Below are positions 57,223 to 64,000 of a DNA stretch of 64,000 nucleotides, in pieces. The stretch is from Nocardia vulneris (lineage in GTDB: Bacteria; Actinomycetota; Actinomycetes; Mycobacteriales; Mycobacteriaceae). The notes below the pieces were generated by a model. It worked only from the letters and a program-made list of their open reading frames with translations, did no database searches and had not been told where the DNA came from. The translations under genes and the position numbers were made by a program. The stretch covers positions 62,001-126,000 of the forward strand of contig NZ_BDCI01000011.1 in the NCBI RefSeq assembly GCF_001613425.1. The letters are read 5' to 3'. Each line of letters begins with the position of its first letter. The stretch's first letter is position 1.

Positions 57223-58031
57223 TGTCTCGAGATGGTAAAAGTGGTGGCGGTGTGATCATCACCGGTGCTGCTGGTGGCATCGGACGGGCTGCGGCACAGA
57301 TCTTCGCGGCCCGGTCCGCGGCGCCCGTGGTGCTCTGGGACCACGATCCCGCAGTGCACCGCGCAGCGGAAGAGATCCGGTCGAGCCGCACCGGTGTCGA
57401 CACCCACGCCGAACAGGTCGACGTGACCGACGCCGCGTCCGTCGATCGGGCCTTCGCCGCCGCGGTCGAGCGGATCGGCCCGCTCGAGTCGGTGGTGCAC
57501 GCCGCGGGTGTGCTGGAAACCGGCCGGATCGCGGAACTGACCGGCGACCAATGGGATCGGTGCCTGGCGGTGAACGCGACCGGCACGATGAACGTGACCC
57601 GCCGGGCCGCCGCGCTGCTCGCCGCGCGCGGTGGCGGCTCGATCGTGGTCGTCACCTCCAACGCCGCGAACACCCCTCGGGTCGGCATGGCCGCCTACAG
57701 CGCGTCCAAGGCCGCGGCCGCCGCGTTCGCCATGGCGCTCGGGCTCGAGGTGGCCGCCGCGGGCGTGCGGGTGAACATGGTCTCGCCCGGTTCCACCGAC
57801 ACCGCCATGCTGCGCGGTATGTGGGATCACGCCGCGACCGAATTGCCCGCCGCGGCCCGCGATCAGGTGCTCGCGGGCGACCCGGAGCGCTTCCGGCTCG
57901 GCATCCCGCTGCGCCGGGTGGCCCAGCCCGAGGACGTCGCCGAAGGCATCTATTTCCTGACTTCTCCCCGCGCCCGCCATATCACCATGCACGACCTGCG
58001 GGTGGATGGCGGCGCGACGTTCGACGCATGA
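57222..58031 (+). CDS. dhbA: 2,3-dihydro-2,3-dihydroxybenzoate dehydrogenase (short-chain dehydrogenase)
   Basis: ATG at 57222 gives 269 residues. The Rossmann motif is TGAAGGIGRAAAQIF, and the catalytic Tyr-x-x-x-Lys is in AAYSASKAAAAAF, with SNAANTPRVGM before it. The C-terminal LRRVAQPEDVAEGIYFLTS and HDLRVDGGATF are usual for this family. It oxidises dihydro-DHB to DHB with NAD+, the last step of DHB synthesis. The iron box overlaps the start codon, so the transcript may be leaderless. It heads the operon with the isochorismatase, the carrier protein and the hydroxylase. Confidence 0.85.
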   Translation: MSRDGKSGGGVIITGAAGGIGRAAAQIFAARSAAPVVLWDHDPAVHRAAEEIRSSRTGVDTHAEQVDVTDAASVDRAFAAAVERIGPLESVVHAAGVLETGRIAELTGDQWDRCLAVNATGTMNVTRRAAALLAARGGGSIVVVTSNAANTPRVGMAAYSASKAAAAAFAMALGLEVAAAGVRVNMVSPGSTDTAMLRGMWDHAATELPAAARDQVLAGDPERFRLGIPLRRVAQPEDVAEGIYFLTSPRARHITMHDLRVDGGATFDA

Positions 58032-58063
58032 CGGCTCTGTTCCGACCCACAAGGAGATAACTG

Positions 58064-58711
58064 TTGGCTATCCCGCCGATCGCACCGTATTCGATACCGG
58101 CGCGCGAGGACGTCGCCGTCAATCGGGTGCCATGGACGCTGGATTCATCGCGCGCCGCGCTGCTGATCCACGACATGCAGCGGTACTTCATCGACGCGTA
58201 CCAGCTCGACCAGGAACCGATCTCGACCGCCGTCGCGAACATCCGGCGCCTGCGCAAGCAGTGCACCGAGGCCGGGGTCCCCGTGGTCTTCACCATGCAG
58301 CCCGGTGACCAGCACCCCTCGCGGCGCGGCATTCTCGCCGACTTCTGGGGCAGCGGACTGAGCAACGGCCCCGAGGCCGAGGTCGTCGCCGAACTGGCGC
58401 CCGGCCCCTCCGATATCCAGGTCACCAAGTGGCGCTACTCCGCGTTCCAGCGCACCGACCTGCGCGAGTTGCTGAATCACTACAACCGCGACCAGTTGAT
58501 CATCACCGGCGTCTACGCGCACATGGGCTGCATGCTCAGCGCGGCGGAGGCGTTCATGAACGACATCCAGCCGTTCCTGGTGCTGGACGCGACCGCCGAC
58601 TTCGGCCGGGACGAGCACCTCATGGCCATGGACTACGTCGCCCGCCGCTGTGGCGCGGTGACCACCACCGACGCGCTGGATTACGCGCTGCGGCAATCGA
58701 ATGCGGCCTGA
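58064..58711 (+). CDS. dhbB: Isochorismatase, single domain
   Basis: TTG at 58064, eight bases after aaggag, gives 215 residues. It hydrolyses isochorismate to dihydro-DHB. Motifs follow the EntB N-terminal domain: [10 protein letters not shown] at the start, catalytic Asp in [16 protein letters not shown], Lys in VTKWRYSAF, and [18 protein letters not shown]. EntB and DhbB usually carry an aryl carrier domain at the C-terminus; here it is a separate gene just downstream. Isochorismate synthase itself is not in the window. Confidence 0.9.
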   Translation: MAIPPIAPYSIPAREDVAVNRVPWTLDSSRAALLIHDMQRYFIDAYQLDQEPISTAVANIRRLRKQCTEAGVPVVFTMQPGDQHPSRRGILADFWGSGLSNGPEAEVVAELAPGPSDIQVTKWRYSAFQRTDLRELLNHYNRDQLIITGVYAHMGCMLSAAEAFMNDIQPFLVLDATADFGRDEHLMAMDYVARRCGAVTTTDALDYALRQSNAA

Positions 58712-58741
58712 CCCGGGCTTTCGACTAGTTGGAGGAGTGTT

Positions 58742-58996
58742 ATGACCGAGCCGGTTACCATCGGCCGCGAGGATGTGATCGCCGATATCGCGGCGGCACT
58801 GGGCGTCGCACCGCACGAGGTCCCCGAAGACGGGGATCTCACCGACGCCGGCCTGGATTCGGTGCGGTTGATGTCGCTGGTCGAGAAGTGGCGGGCCGGC
58901 GGCGCGACGGAGGCGGATTTCGCCACCCTGGCCGCCGAGCCGGTGCTCGGTGTCTGGCTCGACGTCCTGGTACCCGGTCACGCGGATCGGACATGA
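58742..58996 (+). CDS. Free-standing aryl carrier protein
   Basis: ATG at 58742 after ggaggag gives 84 residues. The phosphopantetheine site is Ser40 in DAGLDSVRLMSLVEKW, typical of the aryl carrier domain of EntB rather than of peptidyl carriers. DHB loaded on this Ser by the DHB-AMP ligase should be passed to the first C domain of the NRPS. Its stop overlaps the start of the hydroxylase gene. Confidence 0.9.
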   Translation: MTEPVTIGREDVIADIAAALGVAPHEVPEDGDLTDAGLDSVRLMSLVEKWRAGGATEADFATLAAEPVLGVWLDVLVPGHADRT

Positions 58997-60297
58997 CGGG
59001 CGGCACCGGTGACGAGATCGTCGATATCGCCGGGATCGGTTTCGGGCCTTCGAATCTCGCGTTGGCGATCGCGCTCGAGGAGCACAACCAAGACCGCGCG
59101 CACGAGCGGCTGAGCGCCCGGTTCGTCGAGTCGAAAGAGCGGTTCGAGTGGCATCCCGGCATGCTGCTGCCCGGCGCGACGATGCAGATCTCGTTCCTGA
59201 AAGACCTTGTCACGCAGCGCAATGTGCGCAGCAGGTACAGCTTCCTGAACTATCTGAAAGAGCACGACCGGCTCACCGATTTCATCAACCTGTCGACCTT
59301 CCGGCCCACCCGGCTGGAGTTCCAGGACTATCTGCGGTGGGCGGCGCGCACGGTGGACGCCGAGGTGTCCTTCGGTACCACCGCGGTGTCGGTGGCCGCG
59401 GCGGGCGACTACTTCGAGATTCAGCTCGACGGTGCCGCGCCCGGCGTGCTGCGAGCGCGCAACATCGTGGTGGCCGTGGGCCTTTCGGCGCGGCTGCCGG
59501 AGGGGGTGGCGGCGAGCGCGCGGGTGTTCCACAGTCATCGCCTGCTGCCCAGCCTGGAAACACTGCCGCGGTTGCGGCACAACAGGTTCGTGGTGCTGGG
59601 CGCCGGGCAGAGCGCGGCCGAGGTGGTCGGGCATCTGCATCAGCGCTACGAAGACGCGCGAGTGCACGCGGTGTTCGGCAAATACGGGCTCAGCCCGGCC
59701 GACGACAGCCCGTACGCGAACCGGATCTTCGACCCGGCCGCCGTGGACGACTTCTACGCGTCCTCGCCGGAGTTGCGGCGGCAGTTGATGACCTATCACC
59801 GCGGCACCAACTATTCCGCGGTGGAGCCCTCACTCATCGAGCGGTTGTACGCGCAGGAGTACGCCGAGCGGGTCGCCGGTGATCGGCGGTTGTTCATGCA
59901 CGGGGCCTCGACGGTCGCGAGCATCGAGGATTCCGGCAGCGGGGTCCGGGTCGACGTGACGCACGGGCCGACCGGCCTCACCGAGACCCTGATGTGCGAT
60001 GCGGTGGTGTGCGCCACCGGCTTCCGGCCCGGCGACGTCCGGACCGTACTCGGGGAACTGGCCGGATCCGTCGCGTTCGAGAGCGGACAGGTCCAGGTGA
60101 CCCGGGACTACCGGCTGGTGCCGACCGCGCCGCTGCCCGGCGATATCTATCTGCAAGGCGGCACCGAGCACACGCACGGGCTCTCCTCGTCGCTGCTGTC
60201 GAATATCGCGGTGCGCACCGGCGAGATCGTGCGCTCGGTCGCGCGGGCGGCGACGGGTGCGCGGACCGATCGCGCGGCGGACCGGGCGGGGAGGTAG
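58993..60297 (+). CDS. L-ornithine N5-monooxygenase
   Basis: ATG at 58993 overlaps the carrier gene stop by 4 bases, giving 434 residues. The FAD motif is IAGIGFGPSNLALAIAL, followed by WHPGMLLPGATMQISFLKDL, typical of SidA/PvdA-type N-hydroxylases; the NADPH site is LGAGQSAAEVVGHLH, and the C-terminus has CATGFRP and HTHGLSSSLLSNIAVR. It makes N5-hydroxyornithine, matching the code of the NRPS A3 domain. Lysine N6-hydroxylation is less likely for that reason. No formyl- or acetyltransferase gene is adjacent, as expected if the hydroxyornithine is used unacylated. Confidence 0.9.
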   Translation: MTGGTGDEIVDIAGIGFGPSNLALAIALEEHNQDRAHERLSARFVESKERFEWHPGMLLPGATMQISFLKDLVTQRNVRSRYSFLNYLKEHDRLTDFINLSTFRPTRLEFQDYLRWAARTVDAEVSFGTTAVSVAAAGDYFEIQLDGAAPGVLRARNIVVAVGLSARLPEGVAASARVFHSHRLLPSLETLPRLRHNRFVVLGAGQSAAEVVGHLHQRYEDARVHAVFGKYGLSPADDSPYANRIFDPAAVDDFYASSPELRRQLMTYHRGTNYSAVEPSLIERLYAQEYAERVAGDRRLFMHGASTVASIEDSGSGVRVDVTHGPTGLTETLMCDAVVCATGFRPGDVRTVLGELAGSVAFESGQVQVTRDYRLVPTAPLPGDIYLQGGTEHTHGLSSSLLSNIAVRTGEIVRSVARAATGARTDRAADRAGR

Positions 60298-60420
60298 CTA
60301 CGCGATCTCCAGGCCCCGCCCGCCGGCGGAATGTGCGAAACTCGGTGCCGGACTTGGCATCCGGGTTGTTCGCGCGCACTTAAGCAAATCTAAACAGTGA
60401 CAACGAACATGTTGACAAAA

Positions 60421-60439
60421 TAAGGTGTGGCTATCCTAA
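60421..60439. promoter_or_regulatory. Probable iron box upstream of a secreted-protein gene
   Basis: taaggtgtggctatcctaa matches the iron-box consensus at 15 of 19 positions, with GGCTA and CCTAA intact. It is in an AT-rich promoter-like stretch 42 bases before the start at 60481. Confidence 0.65.
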
Positions 60440-60480
60440 GCTTCCGGCATCCCGACCACACCTACGAAGGACTTCGAAGA

Positions 60481-61185
60481 ATGCTGATGAGGAACCTCGC
60501 CGCGACAGCCACCATGCTGATCGCCGCACTCGGTGTCGCCGCAGGCACCGCGGCCGCCGACCCGGCCGCTGCCGATGCGCCGATCAATTTCACCGCCGAG
60601 TCCACCGACACGCAGGCCATCGTCTCGCTGGACGCCGGCTCGATCGTGGTCGAGGACGGCGCGCTGAAGATCAAGGCCGCCAACGGAAACGTCGTCGCGG
60701 GCACCCCCCTGAAGTTCCGGCTCGACGAGTTCGAGTTCCCGATCGCGGCCGATATCGCCGGCCGCACGGCGACCCTGACCCCGCAGCTGGACATGAGCAA
60801 GGCCGTCTACAAGCCGGTCGCGCTGCCGTTCGAGGACAAGGCGCCGTGGAAGAGCGAGTACGACCGTGAGCAGGCCGCCTGGTCCCGCATGACGGGCACG
60901 ATCAGCCTCGGTGCGAGCATCGCCACCCTGGTCGGCGGCCTCGGCGGCGCGGCCGTCGGCTGTGTGCTCGGCGGCATCGTCGGTGGCGCGGTGGTCGGCG
61001 GCACCATCGTCGGCCTGTTCGGTCCGTTCCTGGGCGGCATCGCCGCGGGTTGCCTCGGTGGCGCGGCCGCCATGGGCGCGCTCGGCACCGTCGCGGGCCA
61101 GATCTTCATCACCGCCCCGGTGGCGATCGGTGCGGCTATCCAGTACTTCACCACGATCAACCAGCCGTTCAACCCGGCCAAGTAA
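60481..61185 (+). CDS. Iron-box-preceded secreted glycine-zipper protein
   Basis: ATG at 60481 (or 60487) with a gaagga site gives 234 residues. A signal peptide (TATMLIAALGVAAGTAAA) is followed by a strand-rich domain, roughly residues 33-115, including FTAESTDTQAIVSLDAGSI and FRLDEFEFPIAADIAG. The C-terminal half has Gly-zipper helices, such as GGLGGAAVGCVLGGIVGGA and GGTIVGLFGPFLGGIAAG, that look membrane-inserting. Similar secreted proteins occur in mycolata, but I cannot name the function. Its position after the siderophore operon and the iron box suggest that it acts under iron limitation, perhaps in siderophore passage through the outer envelope. Confidence 0.75.
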   Translation: MLMRNLAATATMLIAALGVAAGTAAADPAAADAPINFTAESTDTQAIVSLDAGSIVVEDGALKIKAANGNVVAGTPLKFRLDEFEFPIAADIAGRTATLTPQLDMSKAVYKPVALPFEDKAPWKSEYDREQAAWSRMTGTISLGASIATLVGGLGGAAVGCVLGGIVGGAVVGGTIVGLFGPFLGGIAAGCLGGAAAMGALGTVAGQIFITAPVAIGAAIQYFTTINQPFNPAK

Positions 61186-61207
61186 GACCTGACCCGGGTC
61201 GACCGTG

Positions 61208-61245
61208 CGAACCGCCCCTCAGAAGGGGGCGGTTCGTACTTTTTC
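61208..61245 (+). terminator. Intrinsic terminator after the secreted glycine-zipper gene
   Basis: Arms cgaaccgcccc and ggggcggttcg, perfect over 11 bp, are followed by tactttttc. This is a convincing rho-independent terminator that ends the siderophore locus. Confidence 0.88.
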
Positions 61246-61425
61246 TGGCACCGAGCCGCCTGGAGTGGCTTGCCCCGCAACGGGTTCGGTGCCGCCGACG
61301 CGTGCGTTCGAATCCGCGGTAATCCTTGCGATGTGTTCACCGCTGGCGATAGCCTGCCTGACTAGTTGCTGGACAGGGACGCCGGACGGGCGTTCTTCGC
61401 ATCTCACTTTCGAGGAGCTCGTCGC

Positions 61426-62451
61426 GTGCGGATCTCGGTTCGAACATTGGCCGCGTTGGCGGCAGCAGCTCTACTCGGCGTGGTTCCGGGAGTGGCGCAG
61501 GCCGATCCCGCGCCGGCCTCGGACAATTGCCGATCGTTTCCCTTCGAGGTCGCCCGGGGTCAGTTGGCCTCGACATTGTGCCTGCCCGCCGACGGCACGG
61601 CCGATACGGTCATGGTGCTCATGGCCGGTTCGAATTACAACGGCTCCTATTGGGATTTCCAGTACGCCCCCGAGACCTACAACTTCCGGCGCGCGATGAA
61701 CGCCGCGGGATTGGCCACCCTCGTGGTCGATCGGCTCGGCAACGGCAACAGCACGCATCCGCCGAGCCTGACCCTCACCGCGACCGCCACCGCGGACGCG
61801 CTGCACGACGTCGTGCAGGCACTGCGCGCCGGGCTCGCCGGCGCCGCGCCGTTCGCGAAGGTGATCAGCGTCGGCCATTCGCTGACCTCGGGCACCGCGG
61901 TGATCGAGGCGACCACACATCATGATGTGGACGGCGTTGTGCTCACCGGGTATTCGCACTCGCTCAATATTCCGGAGACCCTCGGCGTGATCTCCACCTA
62001 CTATCCGGCGGTGCAGGACCCCAAGTTCGCCGGAAGCGGGCTCGATGCCGGCTATCTGGTGTCCCGGCCGGGTACCCGGCTGCACGACTTCTTCGATCCC
62101 GACAATGTCGACCCGCAGGTCCTCGCGGTCGACGAGCAGAACAAGGAAGTCTTCTCGCTCACCGAATATCCCGACGGCCTGACCTCCACCCTGCCCGGTA
62201 TGTCCAGTCTGATCACCGCGCCGGTGCTGCTCGTCAACGGCGGCCGGGATCGATTGTCCTGCGGCACCAACTATTCGGTCTGCACGGACTCGGCCACCCT
62301 GCTGGCTTCGGAGTCCCAGTACTTCGGCCCGGCCGCGAAGTTGCGCGCCTTCGTGCTGCCCGGCAGCGGGCACTCGGTCAACTTGGCGCGCAACACTCGC
62401 GACTATCAGGCGGCCGTCATCGACTGGGCGAATTCGATGGTCCGGCCGTAA
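61426..62451 (+). CDS. Secreted alpha/beta-hydrolase
   Basis: GTG at 61426 with gaggag upstream gives 341 residues. A signal peptide (LAALAAAALLGVVPGVAQA) precedes an alpha/beta-hydrolase domain: VMVLMAGSNYNGSYWDFQY near the oxyanion region, VVDRLGNGNS, the nucleophile elbow ISVGHSLTSG, an Asp in LLVNGGRDRLSC and the His in LPGSGHSVNLA. Possible substrates are esters or lipids. Three or more Cys may form disulfides. It ends 4 bases before the stop of the convergent LysR gene. Confidence 0.8.
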   Translation: MRISVRTLAALAAAALLGVVPGVAQADPAPASDNCRSFPFEVARGQLASTLCLPADGTADTVMVLMAGSNYNGSYWDFQYAPETYNFRRAMNAAGLATLVVDRLGNGNSTHPPSLTLTATATADALHDVVQALRAGLAGAAPFAKVISVGHSLTSGTAVIEATTHHDVDGVVLTGYSHSLNIPETLGVISTYYPAVQDPKFAGSGLDAGYLVSRPGTRLHDFFDPDNVDPQVLAVDEQNKEVFSLTEYPDGLTSTLPGMSSLITAPVLLVNGGRDRLSCGTNYSVCTDSATLLASESQYFGPAAKLRAFVLPGSGHSVNLARNTRDYQAAVIDWANSMVRP

Positions 62452-62455
62452 CACC

Positions 62456-63469
62456 TCACTGCGCCTTGGCCTCGGGGATATAAGCGGAGTCACGGGCGCC
62501 GATCTGGGCGGGCACCTGCTGCCGCGACGCCGACTCGAGTTTCGGGCGCCGGATATCGAACAGGCCCGCGGCGCCGAACTTCCGGACGAGTTCGGTATCG
62601 GTGATCGCGTCCAGGAACTTCTCCACATACGGGGATTTGTCGCGGGCGTGCACGGTCAGCTCGCGCCGGATCGGGCGGGGCAGCCGGACAATGGACACCA
62701 GGCGCGAGGACCCGTGCAAGGCCATGCGGGGTACCAGCGCCACGCCGACACCGTGTTCCACCAGGCTCAACGCGGTGGATACGTCGGGTGCCCGTACCGC
62801 GAACCGGATGTGCACGCCGGCCCGGCCCGCCTCACGCGAAAGGATATCCGTGAGATCGGAATTCGCGCCGCAGCGAATCCACGGCGCCTCGATCAGCTGC
62901 TTCCAGGAACCGTCGAAGCTGTTGCGATGGCTGTGGTGGCACACGACGACGAGTTCCTCCTCGCCGAAGCAGTGGAACACCTTTGCGGTGGACCGCTCCA
63001 GCGGACCGACGGCGAGATCGAGCGCGCCCTCGTCGAGGGTGGAGTGCAGTTCGCGGATATCGGTGAACGACCGGACCTCGATGTTGTCGATATTGCGCTC
63101 CAGCCGCATCCGATAGATCAGCGGCGGCAACAGTTTCTGCGCGATCGTCGGCGTCGTGCCGACGGTCATGACGCCGTCGCCGAACGTTTGACCCATGGCC
63201 ATCGCCTGCCGGACCGAGTCGACGACGTCGGAGGCCTGGGTGAAGAACTCGCGGCCGAACTTGGTGAGCCTCGATCTTCGGGATCGGGGGTCGAACAGTT
63301 TCCGGCCGAGCGAACTCTCCAGTGAGTCGATCTGCTGCGACATCGCGGACGGCGTTATTCCGAATCGGCGCGCCGCCGCGGACAGTGAACCCAGTTGCAC
63401 CGTGTTCACAAAGTAATCGAACTGCCGCAACGTGATCGTGTTGGAAGTGAGCAAGGGATAATCAGACAT
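62456..63469 (-). CDS. LysR-family transcriptional regulator
   Basis: ATG at 63469 with gaagg upstream gives 337 residues; TTG at 63475 is less likely. The N-terminal helix-turn-helix is LRQFDYFVNTVQLGSLSAAARRFGITPSAMSQQIDSLE in pieces typical of LysR. The effector-binding domain runs from about residue 95 (VMTVGTTPTIAQKLLPPLIYRMR) with VGVALVPRMAL near the end. The tail of about 50 residues after the domain is unusual. The effector and targets are unknown; the regulator is convergent with the hydrolase. Confidence 0.9.
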   Translation of the reverse strand: MSDYPLLTSNTITLRQFDYFVNTVQLGSLSAAARRFGITPSAMSQQIDSLESSLGRKLFDPRSRRSRLTKFGREFFTQASDVVDSVRQAMAMGQTFGDGVMTVGTTPTIAQKLLPPLIYRMRLERNIDNIEVRSFTDIRELHSTLDEGALDLAVGPLERSTAKVFHCFGEEELVVVCHHSHRNSFDGSWKQLIEAPWIRCGANSDLTDILSREAGRAGVHIRFAVRAPDVSTALSLVEHGVGVALVPRMALHGSSRLVSIVRLPRPIRRELTVHARDKSPYVEKFLDAITDTELVRKFGAAGLFDIRRPKLESASRQQVPAQIGARDSAYIPEAKAQ

Positions 63470-64000
63470 CGGCAACCTTCATATCGAGCCTTCGGCTCAT
63501 CTACCGCACTTGCGGTCCTTCACTGAAATTTAAGTGAGCATCCGTCGCCGAGTCGTGGCAGTTGCCGATCAGCGTCGATCGACTTCGACTTCCGGCTCTT
63601 TCCGTTTACCGTGCGTTCATATCTCGAATGGTGCGGCGATGGCCGGGAAAGAACTAACTCGGAGATCGTGCCGACTTGCGCGGAGTCAGTATCTACGCGG
63701 GTGCAGGATACGTCAATGTGGAAGTGTTTATCGTTCTGTTATCTGGATCACCTTGCCACTTCGCACACTGACTCGCTTGCTCTCGCTACCTGGGGTGATG
63801 GCTGCTGAACCGCCTTCTGGGTCCGCCGAGCGCGCCCCTGCATCGTGCTCATCGGATACTGGATCGTAACCGTGCCGGTCTCGAAGTATGGGCCGTGGGG
63901 TGCTTATTCAATCGAAACTTAACGCAATGTTAGAGCGGCTAACAACCGGTGGACATCTTGTACCGGATGACAATCCGGCTTGTTCGTTGCGACAACTCTC
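63470..64000. other. Gene-poor end of the window, 531 bases
   Basis: No credible gene is seen. The GC content is clearly lower than in the rest, with AT-rich runs at 63520-63540 and 63900-63935. The longest frame (63534-63869, plus strand) has no ribosome-binding site or recognisable sequence. The first part probably holds the LysR promoter. Confidence 0.45.

Noticed and set aside
38824..60297. Nocobactin/mycobactin or enterobactin cluster
   Set aside because: There is no salicylate synthase, heterocyclisation domain or PKS, and no serine-specific A domain; the codes point to a basic residue, Gly and hydroxyornithine.
63534..63869. ORF of 111 codons near the window end
   Set aside because: No ribosome-binding site or family resemblance, and the base composition is unlike coding DNA here.

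Overview
The window is GC-rich actinobacterial chromosome. It looks like a mycolic-acid-containing member of the Mycobacteriales, most likely Nocardia or a close relative such as Rhodococcus or Gordonia. The reasons are an F420-dependent glucose-6-phosphate dehydrogenase, an F420 (DDN-type) oxidoreductase, an Lsr2 nucleoid protein, many secreted proteins and lipoproteins, IdeR-type iron boxes, and a catecholate/hydroxamate siderophore locus whose predicted building blocks match heterobactins. The genus is an inference; no rRNA gene or other taxonomic marker is present. I saw no tRNA, rRNA, CRISPR array or insertion sequence.

Region 1 (1-3780) holds the end of fgd, an SRPBCC-DDN fusion, a Pro/Ala-rich lipoprotein and a membrane acyltransferase closed by a strong terminator. 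Region 2 (3781-10100) is a compact operon between two intrinsic terminators: a 51-residue ORF with a CYCGC motif, a KAS III-like enzyme with an intact Cys-His-Asn triad, an EmrB/QacA-type exporter, a large FAD/NAD(P)-binding protein and a fumarase/adenylosuccinate-lyase superfamily enzyme. The last two resemble the CreE/CreD pair that turns L-aspartate into nitrosuccinate and then nitrite. I think this is the least described system in the window.

Region 3 (10100-31450) is a mixed region: a secreted LVIVD protein, an orphan peptide-binding lipoprotein, paired MGKHSAPRKN-type secreted proteins (one with a CAP domain), AMP nucleosidase, a TolB-like propeller, Lsr2, a secreted cyclophilin, a secreted sphingomyelinase-like phosphodiesterase, an OFA-type MFS transporter with a 45-residue partner, a methyltransferase remnant, a tripeptidyl-aminopeptidase-like hydrolase, an MprAB-like two-component pair, two SAM/methionine-type enzymes, and a signal-less subtilase with a small partner. 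Region 4 (31450-38700) carries small secreted proteins set among two families of noncoding repeats (32421-33128 and 33883-34502), then a serine hydrolase, gnd and a purine nucleoside permease-like lipoprotein.

Region 5 (38700-61250) is the siderophore locus. An iron box precedes a siderophore-interacting reductase and a 4474-residue NRPS with the order C-A-T-E-C-T-C-A-T-C-A-T-TE. These are followed, with 4-base overlaps, by a siderophore-binding lipoprotein and an EntS-like exporter. A DHB-AMP ligase diverges from an operon of DHB dehydrogenase, isochorismatase, free-standing aryl carrier protein and ornithine N5-hydroxylase; a second iron box lies between them. The specificity residues read DADDLGMVDK (acid-lined, Arg-like, followed by an E domain), DILQLGVVWK (Gly) and DMENLGLINK (N5-hydroxyornithine). 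This predicts DHB-D-Arg-Gly-hydroxyornithine, plus one C-T unit with no adenylation domain. A third iron box precedes a secreted glycine-zipper protein. The window ends with a secreted hydrolase, a LysR regulator and a gene-poor stretch.
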